A stretch of 64,000 nucleotides of DNA from Acidobacteria bacterium AB60 (GCA_008682415.1 VANK01000008.1:62001-126000), one strand, 5' to 3'; counted from the first letter of the stretch, positions 7,234-16,678 are shown. Program-made: numbers and translations. The notes: generated by a model from the letters alone, not told the origin.

Positions 7234-7887
7234 TTACTGTCCGAAGCGTTCGATGGAAATGTGGCTGAAGTTGACCGTGGTGAAGCTCTTGACGTCGTGG
7301 GGGCAGACGCCCACGCCAACGAAGACCGGGCCGGTGAGGGCGAGGGTGTGGCGGGCGAAGGGAATCATCTTGCCGTCTTCCGACTGGGCGGAGGCGGTGA
7401 AGACGTCGCCGTGGCGCTCGATGCTGATGCGGCGAGAGTGGGCGAGGGGGGCGACTGTGTCGGCCGTGACATCGCCAGCCTTATCGCGCCATTGAAGCGT
7501 GATGTGGCCATCAGCGTGGATGGCGACGTCCACATAGGCCGAGTCGGGCTCGAGGCTCTGACGGAAGATAAGCACGGCCTTGGCCAGGGGAGACGGGACC
7601 TTCGCGGGAAACTCGATATCCGCCGCCAGGGACGCGTCGCCCTTGATCTTCACCCAGGCGAGATGGAAGGCGTCTGCGGTACCCCAGATGTCGGCGCCGC
7701 CGCCGGTGACGCGGAGGACGCCGGAGTAGGGTTCGAAGACGGCATTTCCGGCATACCCAATGCCGATATCGGAGGAGCCGGAGAAGAGGCCGTAGTGGCC
7801 TGGCTGGGTGGGCTGGGTTACAGCAACGATGGCACTGCCAAGCAGCAGCGCACAGAGCACGGAGGTAATCAGCCGAAAACGGGTCAT
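7234..7887 (-). CDS. Secreted single-domain protein, TolB N-terminal-like beta-sandwich
   Basis: 217 residues with a signal peptide at 1-24 (LITSVLCALLLGSAIVAV). The mature part resembles the laminin-G/concanavalin-like domain found before beta-propellers in acidobacterial TolB-like proteins; landmarks are ADIWGTADAFHLAWVKIKGD, KAVLIFRQSLEPDSAYVDVAIH and VFVGVGVCPHDV. Here the propeller is absent and the gene ends after the sandwich domain. Probably periplasmic carbohydrate or glycopeptide binding, which is inference. It converges on the gene ending at 7170 and shares its terminator. Confidence 0.7.
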   Translation of the reverse strand: MTRFRLITSVLCALLLGSAIVAVTQPTQPGHYGLFSGSSDIGIGYAGNAVFEPYSGVLRVTGGGADIWGTADAFHLAWVKIKGDASLAADIEFPAKVPSPLAKAVLIFRQSLEPDSAYVDVAIHADGHITLQWRDKAGDVTADTVAPLAHSRRISIERHGDVFTASAQSEDGKMIPFARHTLALTGPVFVGVGVCPHDVKSFTTVNFSHISIERFGQ

Positions 7888-8133
7888 AGCGGTGCGATCA
7901 ATATAAACGACCGGGAAAGAAGGGGCGATTGATCGGAAGCAAGTGCACCGCGCGGTTGACCCAGAAGCAGGGTCACGTTACGACAAGTCCCTTTTTGAGA
8001 AGCGATTCCCTGTTCCCGCGCGTCCATAGCATCGAGCCGGGATCGCTGCGCGTGCTTGCTTCGCAGCAAGTGCGTGGCGGTGTGATCGCGATAGGCTATA
8101 GCGGAGTTCTACCGAGGGGATCGAGGAGCGGCG

Positions 8134-9333
8134 ATGAAGCTGAGCAGGTACGCATGGTTGGGCGTTGCGGCGATGGGGTTGCTGACCGGGTGCGACAAGT
8201 TCTGGGACAAACCGGCGGGCAGCGGCGGAAACGGCGGCGGCGGAGGCAACAATGCGGCGAGCGGCGTCTTCTACGTGCTCAACACCGCTAAGAACCAGGT
8301 TGCGGCCATGCAGTTTGCGGCCAACTCCTCCGGTCCTACGGCGCTGACGGGAAGTCCCTACACCCTCGGCGCGGTGCCCACCACCATGGCGATCGCACCA
8401 AGCGGGAATTTCCTGTATGTGAGCACGGTGGCAGGCATTTACGCCTACGGCGTGGGCGCAAATGGGGCGCTGACAGTGGCCAATGGCGGAGCTGTAATCT
8501 CGCAGGATGCGCCGTTTGCCATGCAGGTGGACCCGACGGGCACATGGCTGGTTGAAGTGATCTCAGGGCTTGGCACGGTGAACGCCATTCCGATCTCGGC
8601 GAGCAGCGGGGTCTTCGATATTTCGCGCACCGAGCAGTCGGCGGCTCTGCCGGCCGCTACGGTGACGCAGCTTGCCATGTCGCCGATCAACTCCGCCAAT
8701 CCCTATGTCTTTGTTGCGATGGGATCGGGTGGTACGGCCGTTGTCCCATTCAACTCGAACCCGGGTGCGGGAAGCAGCCCTTTCGGGACGTCGACGACGA
8801 TCAAGGTGAAGAGCACGGCGGGGGCAGCGAACGCAGTGGCCGTGGATCCCTCGAACCGCCTGTTGTATGTGGGTGAGACGGTGGCATTGCCGAGTGCGAC
8901 CCAGACCGGCGGCCTTCGCGTGTTTACCATCGACAGCAAGTCCACGATCACGGAGATCTCAGGCTCGCCGTTTGCGACCGCGGGCACGGGACCTTCGGCG
9001 ATCCTGGCCGGCGACACCCTGGTGTATGTGGCCAATAAGGCTGTGAGCGGCAGCAATACCGGGAATATCACCGGCTTTACGCTCTCCGCGACAGGAACGG
9101 CGCCGGTTACTTACACGTTCACGACGGTCAGCACGATAGTTGCGGGCAGCGGCACCGCCTCCCTGGCGCAAGACAGCACCGGAACCTATGTGCTGGCGGT
9201 GAACGCGGGCGGAAGCCCGGACCTGAGCACGTTCACCTTCGATACCACCACCAACGGCAAGCTGGACGCTGGCACAACGTCCTCGACGGGTACGGATCCA
9301 GTGCAGGCGGTGCAGGTAATCGCGCATCCCTAG
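8134..9333 (+). CDS. Lipoprotein with lactonase-type beta-propeller
   Basis: 399 residues. The signal peptide ends in a lipobox, LLTGC, with Cys20 as the predicted lipidated residue, so the protein should be membrane-anchored outside the cytoplasm. A Gly/Asn linker (residues 28-40) leads into repeated propeller blades of the form VAPSGNFLYVS, VDPSNRLLYVGE and GDTLVYVANK, as in the YVTN/6-phosphogluconolactonase-like fold. Such proteins are very common in Acidobacteriota and rarely have known activity. ATG follows GAGGAGCGGCG. It converges tightly on nadB, with 9 bp between stops. Confidence 0.82.
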   Translation: MKLSRYAWLGVAAMGLLTGCDKFWDKPAGSGGNGGGGGNNAASGVFYVLNTAKNQVAAMQFAANSSGPTALTGSPYTLGAVPTTMAIAPSGNFLYVSTVAGIYAYGVGANGALTVANGGAVISQDAPFAMQVDPTGTWLVEVISGLGTVNAIPISASSGVFDISRTEQSAALPAATVTQLAMSPINSANPYVFVAMGSGGTAVVPFNSNPGAGSSPFGTSTTIKVKSTAGAANAVAVDPSNRLLYVGETVALPSATQTGGLRVFTIDSKSTITEISGSPFATAGTGPSAILAGDTLVYVANKAVSGSNTGNITGFTLSATGTAPVTYTFTTVSTIVAGSGTASLAQDSTGTYVLAVNAGGSPDLSTFTFDTTTNGKLDAGTTSSTGTDPVQAVQVIAHP

Positions 9334-9342
9334 CGACGGAGG

Positions 9343-10929
9343 CTAGCGGCTTTCGAAGGAGATGGGCCCATCGCCGCGATCGATGGAGTGCTGCTGAAAA
9401 AGCGCGTCATCCCGGCGAGGGAAATCGGTGCGAAAGTGCGCGCCACGGCTTTCTGCGCGCGCCAGCGCCGATCGAAGAATGGCGCGGGCAACGACCGAGA
9501 GAGACATGGCTTCCAGGCGGCGGCGTGAGGGGCCGTGGTGCGCCCCCATCTCCTGCAGCAATGTCTCGATCTCCTGCTGCATTCCCAATCCCTCTTTAAG
9601 ACCGGTCTCGTCACGCAGCACGCCGGCGAAGTGCCCCATGGAGTGTTGCAGCCGAGTGATGAGCGGCTCAACGGCGGCATCGGAGACCGCATCCAGGGCA
9701 GGCGCGGCGACCTCCAGCGATTCGCTCGGGAGATCATCGGCAAGCATGGATTGTGCGGCCCGCGCCCCGAAGACCAATCCCTCCAGGAGTGAGTTGGAGG
9801 CGAGGCGGTTAGCGCCATGCAGCCCGGTGCAGGCGGCTTCACCGGCAGCATAGAGGCCGGCGACGGAGGTGCGGCCGTCGAGGTCGGTGCGGATGCCGCC
9901 CATGAGATAGTGTGCCGCGGGGCGGATGGGAATCAGATCCCGGTGCAGGTCGAGGCCGTGCTGGGCCAGAAAGGCAGAGATCCCCGGGAAGCGCTCATGC
10001 AGATCGACCCCACTGACGTGGCGCATGTCAAGGTAAACGGGGCGGGATTCGCCCGGAACCTCACCTTGGCTTTCTCGTGCGACGGCTCGAGCCACCACAT
10101 CGCGTGGGGCCAGCTCGAGGGCATTGTGGTAACGCTCCATGAACCGCTCTCCCCGATCGTTGCACAGGAGGGCGCCCTCACCGCGCAGAGCCTCCGACAG
10201 CAGGAAGCGGGGCACTCCAGGAAGGAAGAGCGCGGTGGGATGGAACTGGTAAAACTCCATGTCGGCGAGTTCTGCGCCAGCGCGGGAGGCGAGGGCGATG
10301 CCATCGCCGGTGGCCACGGCGGGATTCGTCGTGTCCATGTAGACCTGACCGGCGCCGCCGGAGGCGATGAGGACGGAGCGCGCACTCACCACGCGCTGGC
10401 GATGATGAGAATCGAGGAGTGTAGCCCCGAGGACCGTTCCGCCATTTTCGATGAGTGACGTGACTGTGGTCCACTCCGCGAAGCAGATGGAGGTTTGGCT
10501 GCGAGCCATCGCCGCGAGAGAGCGGCTGATCTCGGCGCCCGTGGCATCGCCATTGGCGTGCAGGATCCGGGGGCGGGAGTGGGCCGCTTCACGCGTGCGC
10601 ATCAGATGACCGTTCTGGCGATCGAAGTGCGCTCCCGCTTCAATCAGCTCGGCGACACGCAACGGTCCTTCGCGGACGAGCAACTCGGCAGCAGCGCGAT
10701 GCACCAGGCCATCTCCGGCGGCGACGGTGTCTTCGAGATGAAGCGCAACGTCTTCCTGCCCCTCCATGGCAACGGCAATGCCCCCCTGGGCATAGTGTGT
10801 GTTCGATTCGCGAACCGCTTCCTTGGTGACGACCAGAACATCCCCGTGAGGAGCGAGCGCGAGAGCTGCGCGCAGACCCGCCACCCCTGCTCCAACGATG
10901 AGAAAGTCGCACCGGTTTTGCACTGCCAT
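9343..10929 (-). CDS. nadB: L-aspartate oxidase
   Basis: 528 residues. The FAD-binding motif is at residues 11-20 (VGAGVAGLR). Further family marks are THYAQGGIAVAM (45-55), DMEFYQFHPTAL and GEAACTGLHGANRLASNS towards the end of the FAD domain, with a fumarate-reductase-type C-terminal helical domain after residue 420. The enzyme oxidises L-aspartate to iminoaspartate, the first step of de novo NAD synthesis in the cytoplasm. nadA and nadC are not in the window, so the pathway is split. It is transcribed away from the Crp-family gene. Confidence 0.95.
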   Translation of the reverse strand: MAVQNRCDFLIVGAGVAGLRAALALAPHGDVLVVTKEAVRESNTHYAQGGIAVAMEGQEDVALHLEDTVAAGDGLVHRAAAELLVREGPLRVAELIEAGAHFDRQNGHLMRTREAAHSRPRILHANGDATGAEISRSLAAMARSQTSICFAEWTTVTSLIENGGTVLGATLLDSHHRQRVVSARSVLIASGGAGQVYMDTTNPAVATGDGIALASRAGAELADMEFYQFHPTALFLPGVPRFLLSEALRGEGALLCNDRGERFMERYHNALELAPRDVVARAVARESQGEVPGESRPVYLDMRHVSGVDLHERFPGISAFLAQHGLDLHRDLIPIRPAAHYLMGGIRTDLDGRTSVAGLYAAGEAACTGLHGANRLASNSLLEGLVFGARAAQSMLADDLPSESLEVAAPALDAVSDAAVEPLITRLQHSMGHFAGVLRDETGLKEGLGMQQEIETLLQEMGAHHGPSRRRLEAMSLSVVARAILRSALARAESRGAHFRTDFPRRDDALFQQHSIDRGDGPISFESR

Positions 10930-11265
10930 AATTTCAAGCTATCACCGGGAGCAGGGAGGAATTGGAGAAGGGTACGGCAGAGGGTTGTCTCGACGCGCCT
11001 CTAATTTGTTTGCGCCAGGTTGAACCTGCGTGACCAAAAACAGACAACTCAAACGAAAGTTGAAGCACTCAGATAGAAGTGTGCGAAGTTAGTAAGCACA
11101 TTTCGTCGAGTTCTGTCCAATAGGGTACATAAACTTATCAGAATGAATGAAATAATCTGCCTTTCGCAAACCTTGTACTAGTTTCCCAATTCGCAAAGAT
11201 GGCATCGAAGTAAGTGGAGTTTCGGGGGCCTACCTTTGCTTATTGAGAATTGGAAGAAAGTATCA
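10930..11265. other. AT-richer divergent promoter region
   Basis: 336 bp between nadB (minus) and the Crp-family gene (plus). The stretch 11040-11220 is clearly more AT-rich than the rest of the window, with runs such as ACATAAACTTATC and GAATGAAATAATC. Both promoters should lie here, but I cannot assign -10/-35 boxes with confidence. No open frame with coding character and no clear RNA structure. Confidence 0.5.
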
Positions 11266-12015
11266 ATGGTCGGTCAAACTTCACACGCAAATCTGCTGCT
11301 TGCAGCACTCACACCCCAATACCGCGCTTCACTTTTATCGCGCATGCGCACGGTGACGCTGGGACCACGAGAGATTCTGTACGAGCCGGATGAGACGCCG
11401 AAGTTCGCGCATTTCCTCACTTCCGGCGTGGTGTCGATCGTTGTATCCATGGCCAACGGCGCGAGCACCGAAGTCGGCATTTGGGGACGTGAGGGGCTGG
11501 TGGAGAGTTTCCACATTTTGGGAAACGCACGCATTCCGAATCGTTGCATCGTGCAGATGGAGAGCACGGCGCTGCGCATGCCGTTCAAGGAACTCCAGAA
11601 GGAGTTTCAGGAGAGCAAAGAACTGCGCGACTGCATCCTCCAGGGCGTCCAAAGCCAAAGCGCAATCCTCGGGCAGCTTGCGGGATGCAACCGTTTGCAC
11701 GAGGCCGAGGCCCGGCTGGCGCGCTGGCTGCTGATGGTCCGGGACCGCAACGAGGCTGACACCTTCCTGATCACACAGGAGTTTCTGGCAATCATGCTGG
11801 GTTCGCGACGAACTACGGTTACGGCTGCGGCCGGAGAGCTGCAACGCAAAGGGCTGATCCGCTACAGCCGCGGGCGCATCCATATCTCGGATCCAGTGGG
11901 TCTGGAGAATGTAGCCTGCGAGTGTTACGGAACCGTTCGCGAACTCTATGCGAGCTTCTACTGTGGTGCGCCCGCGCTGGAGGCCAACGAGAATGTGAAG
12001 TCAAATCTGGCGTAG
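11266..12015 (+). CDS. Crp/Fnr-family transcriptional regulator
   Basis: 249 residues from the ATG at 11266, chosen over a TTG at 11236 because GGAAG lies 9 bases upstream of the ATG. Residues 15-140 form the cyclic-nucleotide-binding-type beta roll and dimer helix; residues 165-225 form the winged helix (EFLAIMLGSRRTTVTAAAGELQRKGLIRYSRGRIHI). The Fnr N-terminal cysteine cluster is missing, so it is not an oxygen-sensing Fnr. A cysteine-containing tail (ENVACECYGTVRELYASFYCG) is the usual C-terminal extension of this subgroup. Effector unknown. Confidence 0.88.
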   Translation: MVGQTSHANLLLAALTPQYRASLLSRMRTVTLGPREILYEPDETPKFAHFLTSGVVSIVVSMANGASTEVGIWGREGLVESFHILGNARIPNRCIVQMESTALRMPFKELQKEFQESKELRDCILQGVQSQSAILGQLAGCNRLHEAEARLARWLLMVRDRNEADTFLITQEFLAIMLGSRRTTVTAAAGELQRKGLIRYSRGRIHISDPVGLENVACECYGTVRELYASFYCGAPALEANENVKSNLA

Positions 12016-12128
12016 CCGCGTCGGCGCTTCCCTGCTCCGGGATATGATTTTGACGAACGTCCCGCGGCAGAGAAGAAGCGCCAGCTCTAGCAGAAGGCGT
12101 TGTTGTCTGCCCGCCAAAAGCAGCCACA

Positions 12129-12878
12129 ATGATTCTGCACACGCCGAGAAAACCTCCGGGATCGTGGCGCACGCGCCGCGATCACATCCAACATGGCTGG
12201 CTGACTCCCTTCATCGCCTTGGAATGGACTTGGGAGTGGGCGGCGTTCGTGTTGAGCAACTGGGCCTTCCTGGAAGTGCTGGAATATCTGAGCAGCTTCT
12301 CCGTTCTCATTGCGGTGATCTTTTATTTCTCCGAGTCGGGAGACCGGGTGAAGGCGCGACATTACCAGGCGTGGCAGGTTATCAACACGGCCCAGGGCAA
12401 AGGCGGCAGCGGAGGACGCATCGAGGCGCTGCAGGAACTGAACGAGGACAAGGTGCCGCTGGTTGGCGTGGACGTGTCTTCAGCTTACCTGCAGGGATTG
12501 CGCCTGGAACACGCGAGCCTGGTGCGCGCAAACTTCAATGCGGCCGATCTGCGCCGAAGCGACCTGGCGGAATGCGATTTGACGCTGGCCAATCTGAGCA
12601 GCGCCAACTTCCGGTCTGCGGCGCTGCGTCACGTGTTGTTGGCGAATGCGGACCTGCACGACGCGGATCTGAACGATGCCGACCTCGAGGGCGCAGACCT
12701 GTCTGGAGCCATGCTGAACGGCGCCGACCTGCGTCACGCGAACCTTGCGAATATCCGGTGGCAACAGATCCGCGGAATTCGCGACGCCAATATTGCGGGC
12801 GTGACAGGCGCGCCCGCGGGGTTTCTGGACTGGGCGCGCGCCAATGGCGCAATCGAGCTGCCCGGCGGAGATCAGTAA
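12129..12878 (+). CDS. Membrane protein with pentapeptide repeats
   Basis: 249 residues. Residues 25-65 contain two hydrophobic segments (PFIALEWTWEWAAFVL and LSSFSVLIAVIFYF) that probably span the membrane. Residues 105-200 are a run of pentapeptide repeats of the A(D/N)LXX type (ADLRRSDLAECDLTLANLSS and following), which would form a right-handed quadrilateral helix on the cytoplasmic side. The ribosome-binding site is weak. Related proteins with a short membrane anchor are common, but their roles are unknown; DNA-mimic gyrase protection applies only to a different subset. A short-leader transcript starting after 12015 is likely. Confidence 0.8.
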   Translation: MILHTPRKPPGSWRTRRDHIQHGWLTPFIALEWTWEWAAFVLSNWAFLEVLEYLSSFSVLIAVIFYFSESGDRVKARHYQAWQVINTAQGKGGSGGRIEALQELNEDKVPLVGVDVSSAYLQGLRLEHASLVRANFNAADLRRSDLAECDLTLANLSSANFRSAALRHVLLANADLHDADLNDADLEGADLSGAMLNGADLRHANLANIRWQQIRGIRDANIAGVTGAPAGFLDWARANGAIELPGGDQ

Positions 12879-12920
12879 AGCAGTCGGGTGCAGGATTAGA
12901 CCGCGGCCGGCACGCGGACA

Positions 12921-14042
12921 GTGCTTTACGATAAGTACAGCGTGCAAACGATACGAGTTGATACACCATCCGCCCGCTATGACGTGTTTGCGGGAACCGG
13001 CCTCCTGGCGAATCTTGCGCCCCGCATTGAGCGGATCGCGGGGAGATTGCCACGAAGAATCTTCGTGATCACGTCGCCGGAGATCTGGGGCGTGTGGGGC
13101 GAGACACTGCTGTCGTCGTTCGCGGAGCCTCCCGTTACCTTGTTTCTGCCGCCGGGAGAGAAGCACAAGACCATGGCCAGCGTGGAGAAGCTGCTGCGGC
13201 AGATGGTTGCCGCGGGCGGCGACCGCGGTTCCTTGCTGATCGCGTTTGGGGGCGGGATCGTCGGCGACGTAGGAGGGTTCACCGCCGCGACGTTCATGCG
13301 TGGCATTCCCTACGTCCAGGCCCCCACCACGTTCCTGGCGCAGGTCGACTCCTCCGTGGGCGGCAAGACAGGCGTGAATCTGCCCGAAGGCAAGAACCTG
13401 GTGGGCAGCTTTCATCATCCCATCGCGGTGTTCGCGGATATCGGGGTGCTGGGGACGCTGCCGGAGCGCGAACTGCGGGCCGGTCTGATGGAGAGCATCA
13501 AGGCGGGAATCATCCGCGACCGCAGTCTGGTTCGATTCATGGAAGAGCATGTGGAGGATATCCTCCGGCGGGATGGACGAGCACTCGAGAAAGTGATCGC
13601 CGCATCGATCAAAATGAAGGCAGACGTGGTGAACCGGGATGAGCGCGAATCAGGGCTGCGAATGATCTTGAACTTCGGTCACACTCTGGGACACGCAATC
13701 GAGCAGGTAACCCGCTACAAGGCACTCCTGCATGGGGAGGCGGTGGGCTGGGGTATGGTAGCGGCGCTGCACGTGGCGAGCAGGCGAAGGACTATCTCTG
13801 GCAGCCAGGCGGAGCGGCTGGAAAACCTGATCTATGCCTATGGGCCGCTACCTCCGCTGAAGCTGCGCCCAGCCAAGCTGGTGGCGGCGACCGGTGCGGA
13901 CAAGAAGAACGTGGGCGGCGTGCGGCGCTTCGTGCTGCCGGTGGGGATTGGCGATGCCGGAGTGGTGGAGGATGTGACGGCGGCGGAGCTTGAGGCGGCG
14001 GCGAGCTACATGCTGGCGCAGGCCGCGGAGAATCCCAGGTGA
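12921..14042 (+). CDS. aroB: 3-dehydroquinate synthase
   Basis: 373 residues from GTG at 12921 (a GTG at 12942 is a possible alternative; neither has a clear ribosome-binding site). NAD-binding FGGGIVGDVGGFTAATFMRGI, the substrate loop DSSVGGKTGVN, and the zinc-ligand segment NFGHTLGHAIE are all present. It cyclises DAHP to 3-dehydroquinate, step 2 of the shikimate pathway; aroC is about 8 kb away on the other strand. The stop overlaps the next start by 4 bp (GTGA), so aroB and the methyltransferase are translationally coupled. Confidence 0.95.
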   Translation: MLYDKYSVQTIRVDTPSARYDVFAGTGLLANLAPRIERIAGRLPRRIFVITSPEIWGVWGETLLSSFAEPPVTLFLPPGEKHKTMASVEKLLRQMVAAGGDRGSLLIAFGGGIVGDVGGFTAATFMRGIPYVQAPTTFLAQVDSSVGGKTGVNLPEGKNLVGSFHHPIAVFADIGVLGTLPERELRAGLMESIKAGIIRDRSLVRFMEEHVEDILRRDGRALEKVIAASIKMKADVVNRDERESGLRMILNFGHTLGHAIEQVTRYKALLHGEAVGWGMVAALHVASRRRTISGSQAERLENLIYAYGPLPPLKLRPAKLVAATGADKKNVGGVRRFVLPVGIGDAGVVEDVTAAELEAAASYMLAQAAENPR

Positions 14043-14815
14043 GAGGCGCGACCGGCATCAAGGCGGCTGCCGGCGCCAAGCCGGCGGGGGCCGAGGATGA
14101 GTCCAGCGCGGCACAGATGGTGCGCCAGATGTTCAACTCCATCGCGCCGCGTTACGACCTGCTGAATCACCTGCTGAGCGCAAACATCGACCGGCTGTGG
14201 TGGCGGCGCGCCGCGCGGAGGTTTCGTTCGGTGCTGGCCGATCCGGAGGCGGCGGTGCTGGATATCTGCTGCGGGACCGGGGACATGACCATGGCTCTGC
14301 TGAAGCATCGTCCTGAGGGCGCACGCCCGATCCTGGCCGCTGATTTTGCGCGCGAGATGCTGACCCGGGGAGCGCGGAAGTTCGGCGCCCGGGGCGCGGT
14401 GGCGCTGGAGGCAGATGCCATGCACCTGCCCCTCCGTTCCGGGTCCCTGGACCTGGTGGTTACGGCTTTCGGGTTCCGAAATTTGGCCAACTACGAGGCG
14501 GGACTGCGCGAGTTTCATCGCGTGCTGCGGGCGGGAGGTCAGTTGGGCATTCTGGACTTCAGCGAGCCGGGAGGGATGATCGGGAAGGCGTACGCGCTCT
14601 ACTTCCGGCGAATCTTGCCTGCCATCGGGCGCCTGGTGTGCGGCGCCGAGGGGCCTTATAACTACCTCCCCGCATCCGTGGGAAGGTTCCCCGCGCCCCC
14701 GGCGATGACGGCCTTGATGGAGGAAGTGGGGTTCGCGGAGAGCGCGTGGAATCCCTATACCTTTGGGATCGCCGGGCTGTACACGGCGAGGAAGCCAGCC
14801 GCGGTAGTAGGCTGA
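14039..14815 (+). CDS. menG: Demethylmenaquinone methyltransferase (UbiE/MenG family)
   Basis: 258 residues from a GTG overlapping the aroB stop. The first 25 residues are Ala/Gly-rich and may be unstructured. Family motifs: VRQMFNSIAPRYDLLNHLLS near the start, SAM-binding LDICCGTGDMTMALL, VVTAFGFRNL and the C-terminal GIAGLYTARKP. It methylates demethylmenaquinone in menaquinone synthesis; Acidobacteriota use menaquinone, so the menaquinone role is preferred over ubiquinone. Coupling with aroB makes sense because chorismate is the menaquinone precursor. Confidence 0.93.
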   Translation: MRGATGIKAAAGAKPAGAEDESSAAQMVRQMFNSIAPRYDLLNHLLSANIDRLWWRRAARRFRSVLADPEAAVLDICCGTGDMTMALLKHRPEGARPILAADFAREMLTRGARKFGARGAVALEADAMHLPLRSGSLDLVVTAFGFRNLANYEAGLREFHRVLRAGGQLGILDFSEPGGMIGKAYALYFRRILPAIGRLVCGAEGPYNYLPASVGRFPAPPAMTALMEEVGFAESAWNPYTFGIAGLYTARKPAAVVG

Positions 14816-14821
14816 TTGCGC

Positions 14822-16249
14822 ATGAGCTCCACCCCTACCAATCCGCCAGAGCATACCGCCGAAAAGCGGCAGGTGGCCCTGCATTCCATGCTGGCTGCCT
14901 CCGCCATGACAGTGCTGAAGCTGGCCGCTGGCATCTTCTCGGGATCACTGGGCGTGCTCTCGGACGCGGCGCATTCCGCGCTCGACCTGGCCGGTGCGAC
15001 ACTCACGTTTCTTTCGGTGCGCGTCTCCGACAAGCCAGCCGATGAGGACCACACCTACGGGCACGGCAAGGTAGAGAACATCTCTTCCTTTGTGGAAGCC
15101 GGCCTGATGGCCATCTCCTGCGCGTGGATCATCTGGGAGGCCCTTTCCCGGATGATCAATCACACCGTAGAGCTGCATCACTCGCTTTGGCCGGTGCTGG
15201 TGCTGCTGATCTCCATCGCCGTGGACTACTGGCGTTCGAGGCAACTGCTGGCAGTCGCGCGGCGCACGGGCTCGCCCGCGCTCGCTACCGATGCCTTCCA
15301 TTTTGCTTCGGACATCTGGTCGACGCTGGCGGTGCTGGCCGGGCTGGGAGCGAGCTGGATCGGCACACGCTTCCATGTTGAGTGGCTTCGATATGCCGAC
15401 CCGTTCGCGGCCATCGTAGTGTCGCTCATGATTTTGCGTCTGACGCTACAGCTCACACGAGAGACCGTCGGCGCGCTCACGGATCAGATTCCCGCAGAGA
15501 CCCGCAATCGCGTGGTCAGTGAGGTGGAGGGGGTGGAAGGCGTGCTCGCCGTTGAGCAGGCGCGCGTGCGGCGCTCCGGGGCCGCCTACTTCGCCGATCT
15601 GACCCTGGCTCTTCCGCGGCGCTCGACCTTCGAACATACCGGCGAATTGGTTCGCGCGGCCACCGAGGCGGTGCATCGCGCTCTTCCCCAGGCGGACGTC
15701 GTCATCCACACCGTCCCCCGCACCGATCACGCGGAGAGCATCTTCGACCGAGTGCGGGCGGTGGCGGCGCGCAACAACGTGTCGGTACATGAGCTGAGCG
15801 TGCAATCCCACAACGGCCGTCTGCGGGTTGAGCAGCATGTGGAACTGGACGAAAACATGCCGCTGCTGCAGGCCCACAGTTTTGTGAGCGCAATGGAGGC
15901 GGAGATCCTGCGCGACGCGCCGGAAATCGATTCCGTGCTGACACACATCGAGAGCGAGCCTGCTACCATCGAGCAGCCGGAAGAGGTAGTAGTGGACGAT
16001 CGCCGTCTCGAGAAGGCCTTGCGCGCCGCGGCCTCGCACATTCCCGAAATTGTGGATGTACACGAACTGACGGTCTTGCGGGCGGGCGATCACATCGACG
16101 TCTCCTGCCATTGCACTCTTCCTGACCAGCTCAGCATGTTGCGAGTGCACGAGGTGATTACGGCGTTGGAGGATCGCTTCAAGGCCGATTGTCCGGAGGT
16201 GGCGCGGGTGACGATCCATCCCGAGCCGGTGACCGATAATACGCGATGA
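14822..16249 (+). CDS. Cation diffusion facilitator with three tandem C-terminal domains
   Basis: 475 residues from the ATG at 14822, where the usual length of the family is about 300. Residues 18-215 hold six membrane segments. The transport site reads H51xxxD55 and H160xxxD164, the HD-HD pattern linked in the family to zinc export. The cytoplasmic tail is long: three ferredoxin-like (ZT-dimer) repeats appear at about 224-298, 306-376 and 394-468, each ending in a VxxHxxxxP-like strand (VVIHTVP, VLTHIES, VTIHPEP). A TTG six bases earlier is less likely as start. The next gene, OsmC, begins 12 bp on. Confidence 0.85.
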   Translation: MSSTPTNPPEHTAEKRQVALHSMLAASAMTVLKLAAGIFSGSLGVLSDAAHSALDLAGATLTFLSVRVSDKPADEDHTYGHGKVENISSFVEAGLMAISCAWIIWEALSRMINHTVELHHSLWPVLVLLISIAVDYWRSRQLLAVARRTGSPALATDAFHFASDIWSTLAVLAGLGASWIGTRFHVEWLRYADPFAAIVVSLMILRLTLQLTRETVGALTDQIPAETRNRVVSEVEGVEGVLAVEQARVRRSGAAYFADLTLALPRRSTFEHTGELVRAATEAVHRALPQADVVIHTVPRTDHAESIFDRVRAVAARNNVSVHELSVQSHNGRLRVEQHVELDENMPLLQAHSFVSAMEAEILRDAPEIDSVLTHIESEPATIEQPEEVVVDDRRLEKALRAAASHIPEIVDVHELTVLRAGDHIDVSCHCTLPDQLSMLRVHEVITALEDRFKADCPEVARVTIHPEPVTDNTR

Positions 16250-16261
16250 AGGGGGCCCAAC

Positions 16262-16678
16262 ATGATCGCACACAGCGATTGGAAACATGACGATGTGTAC
16301 GAAGGCGTAACTGAGGATGGAAACCGGATCACCTTCGACGCCAGCTCAGCACACAGCGAAGGAGCAAGCCCCATGCAGGCGGTGCTGGCAGCGCTGTGCG
16401 GCTGCACGTCCGTCGACGTGGTTTCCATCCTGAAGAAGAAGCGCCAGGAGCTGACCGGCCTTCGGGTGACGGCGACTGCGACGCAGCCGGACGAGCCGCC
16501 GCGCGTGTTTACCCATATCAAGCTGACTTATGCCGTGCGCGGCAAGTTGAGTCGCAAGGCCGTGGAGGATGCGGTAGCCCTCTCCAAGAACAAATACTGC
16601 TCGGTATCAAAGATGCTGGAAAAGGCTGCGACCATCGAATACGAGATCGTGTATCCCGATGGAGAGCCGGAGCCATGA
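16262..16678 (+). CDS. OsmC-family protein
   Basis: 138 residues, normal for the YhfA branch of OsmC. The two conserved cysteines are in LAALCGCTSVDVVSILKK and NKYCSVSKML; in the family they form the peroxidase site that reduces organic hydroperoxides with thiol reductants. The start follows a G-rich ribosome-binding site 4-8 bases upstream. The stop overlaps the start of the next gene (ATGA). It lies between a metal exporter and a PASTA protein, so a general stress role is plausible but not shown. Confidence 0.88.
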   Translation: MIAHSDWKHDDVYEGVTEDGNRITFDASSAHSEGASPMQAVLAALCGCTSVDVVSILKKKRQELTGLRVTATATQPDEPPRVFTHIKLTYAVRGKLSRKAVEDAVALSKNKYCSVSKMLEKAATIEYEIVYPDGEPEP

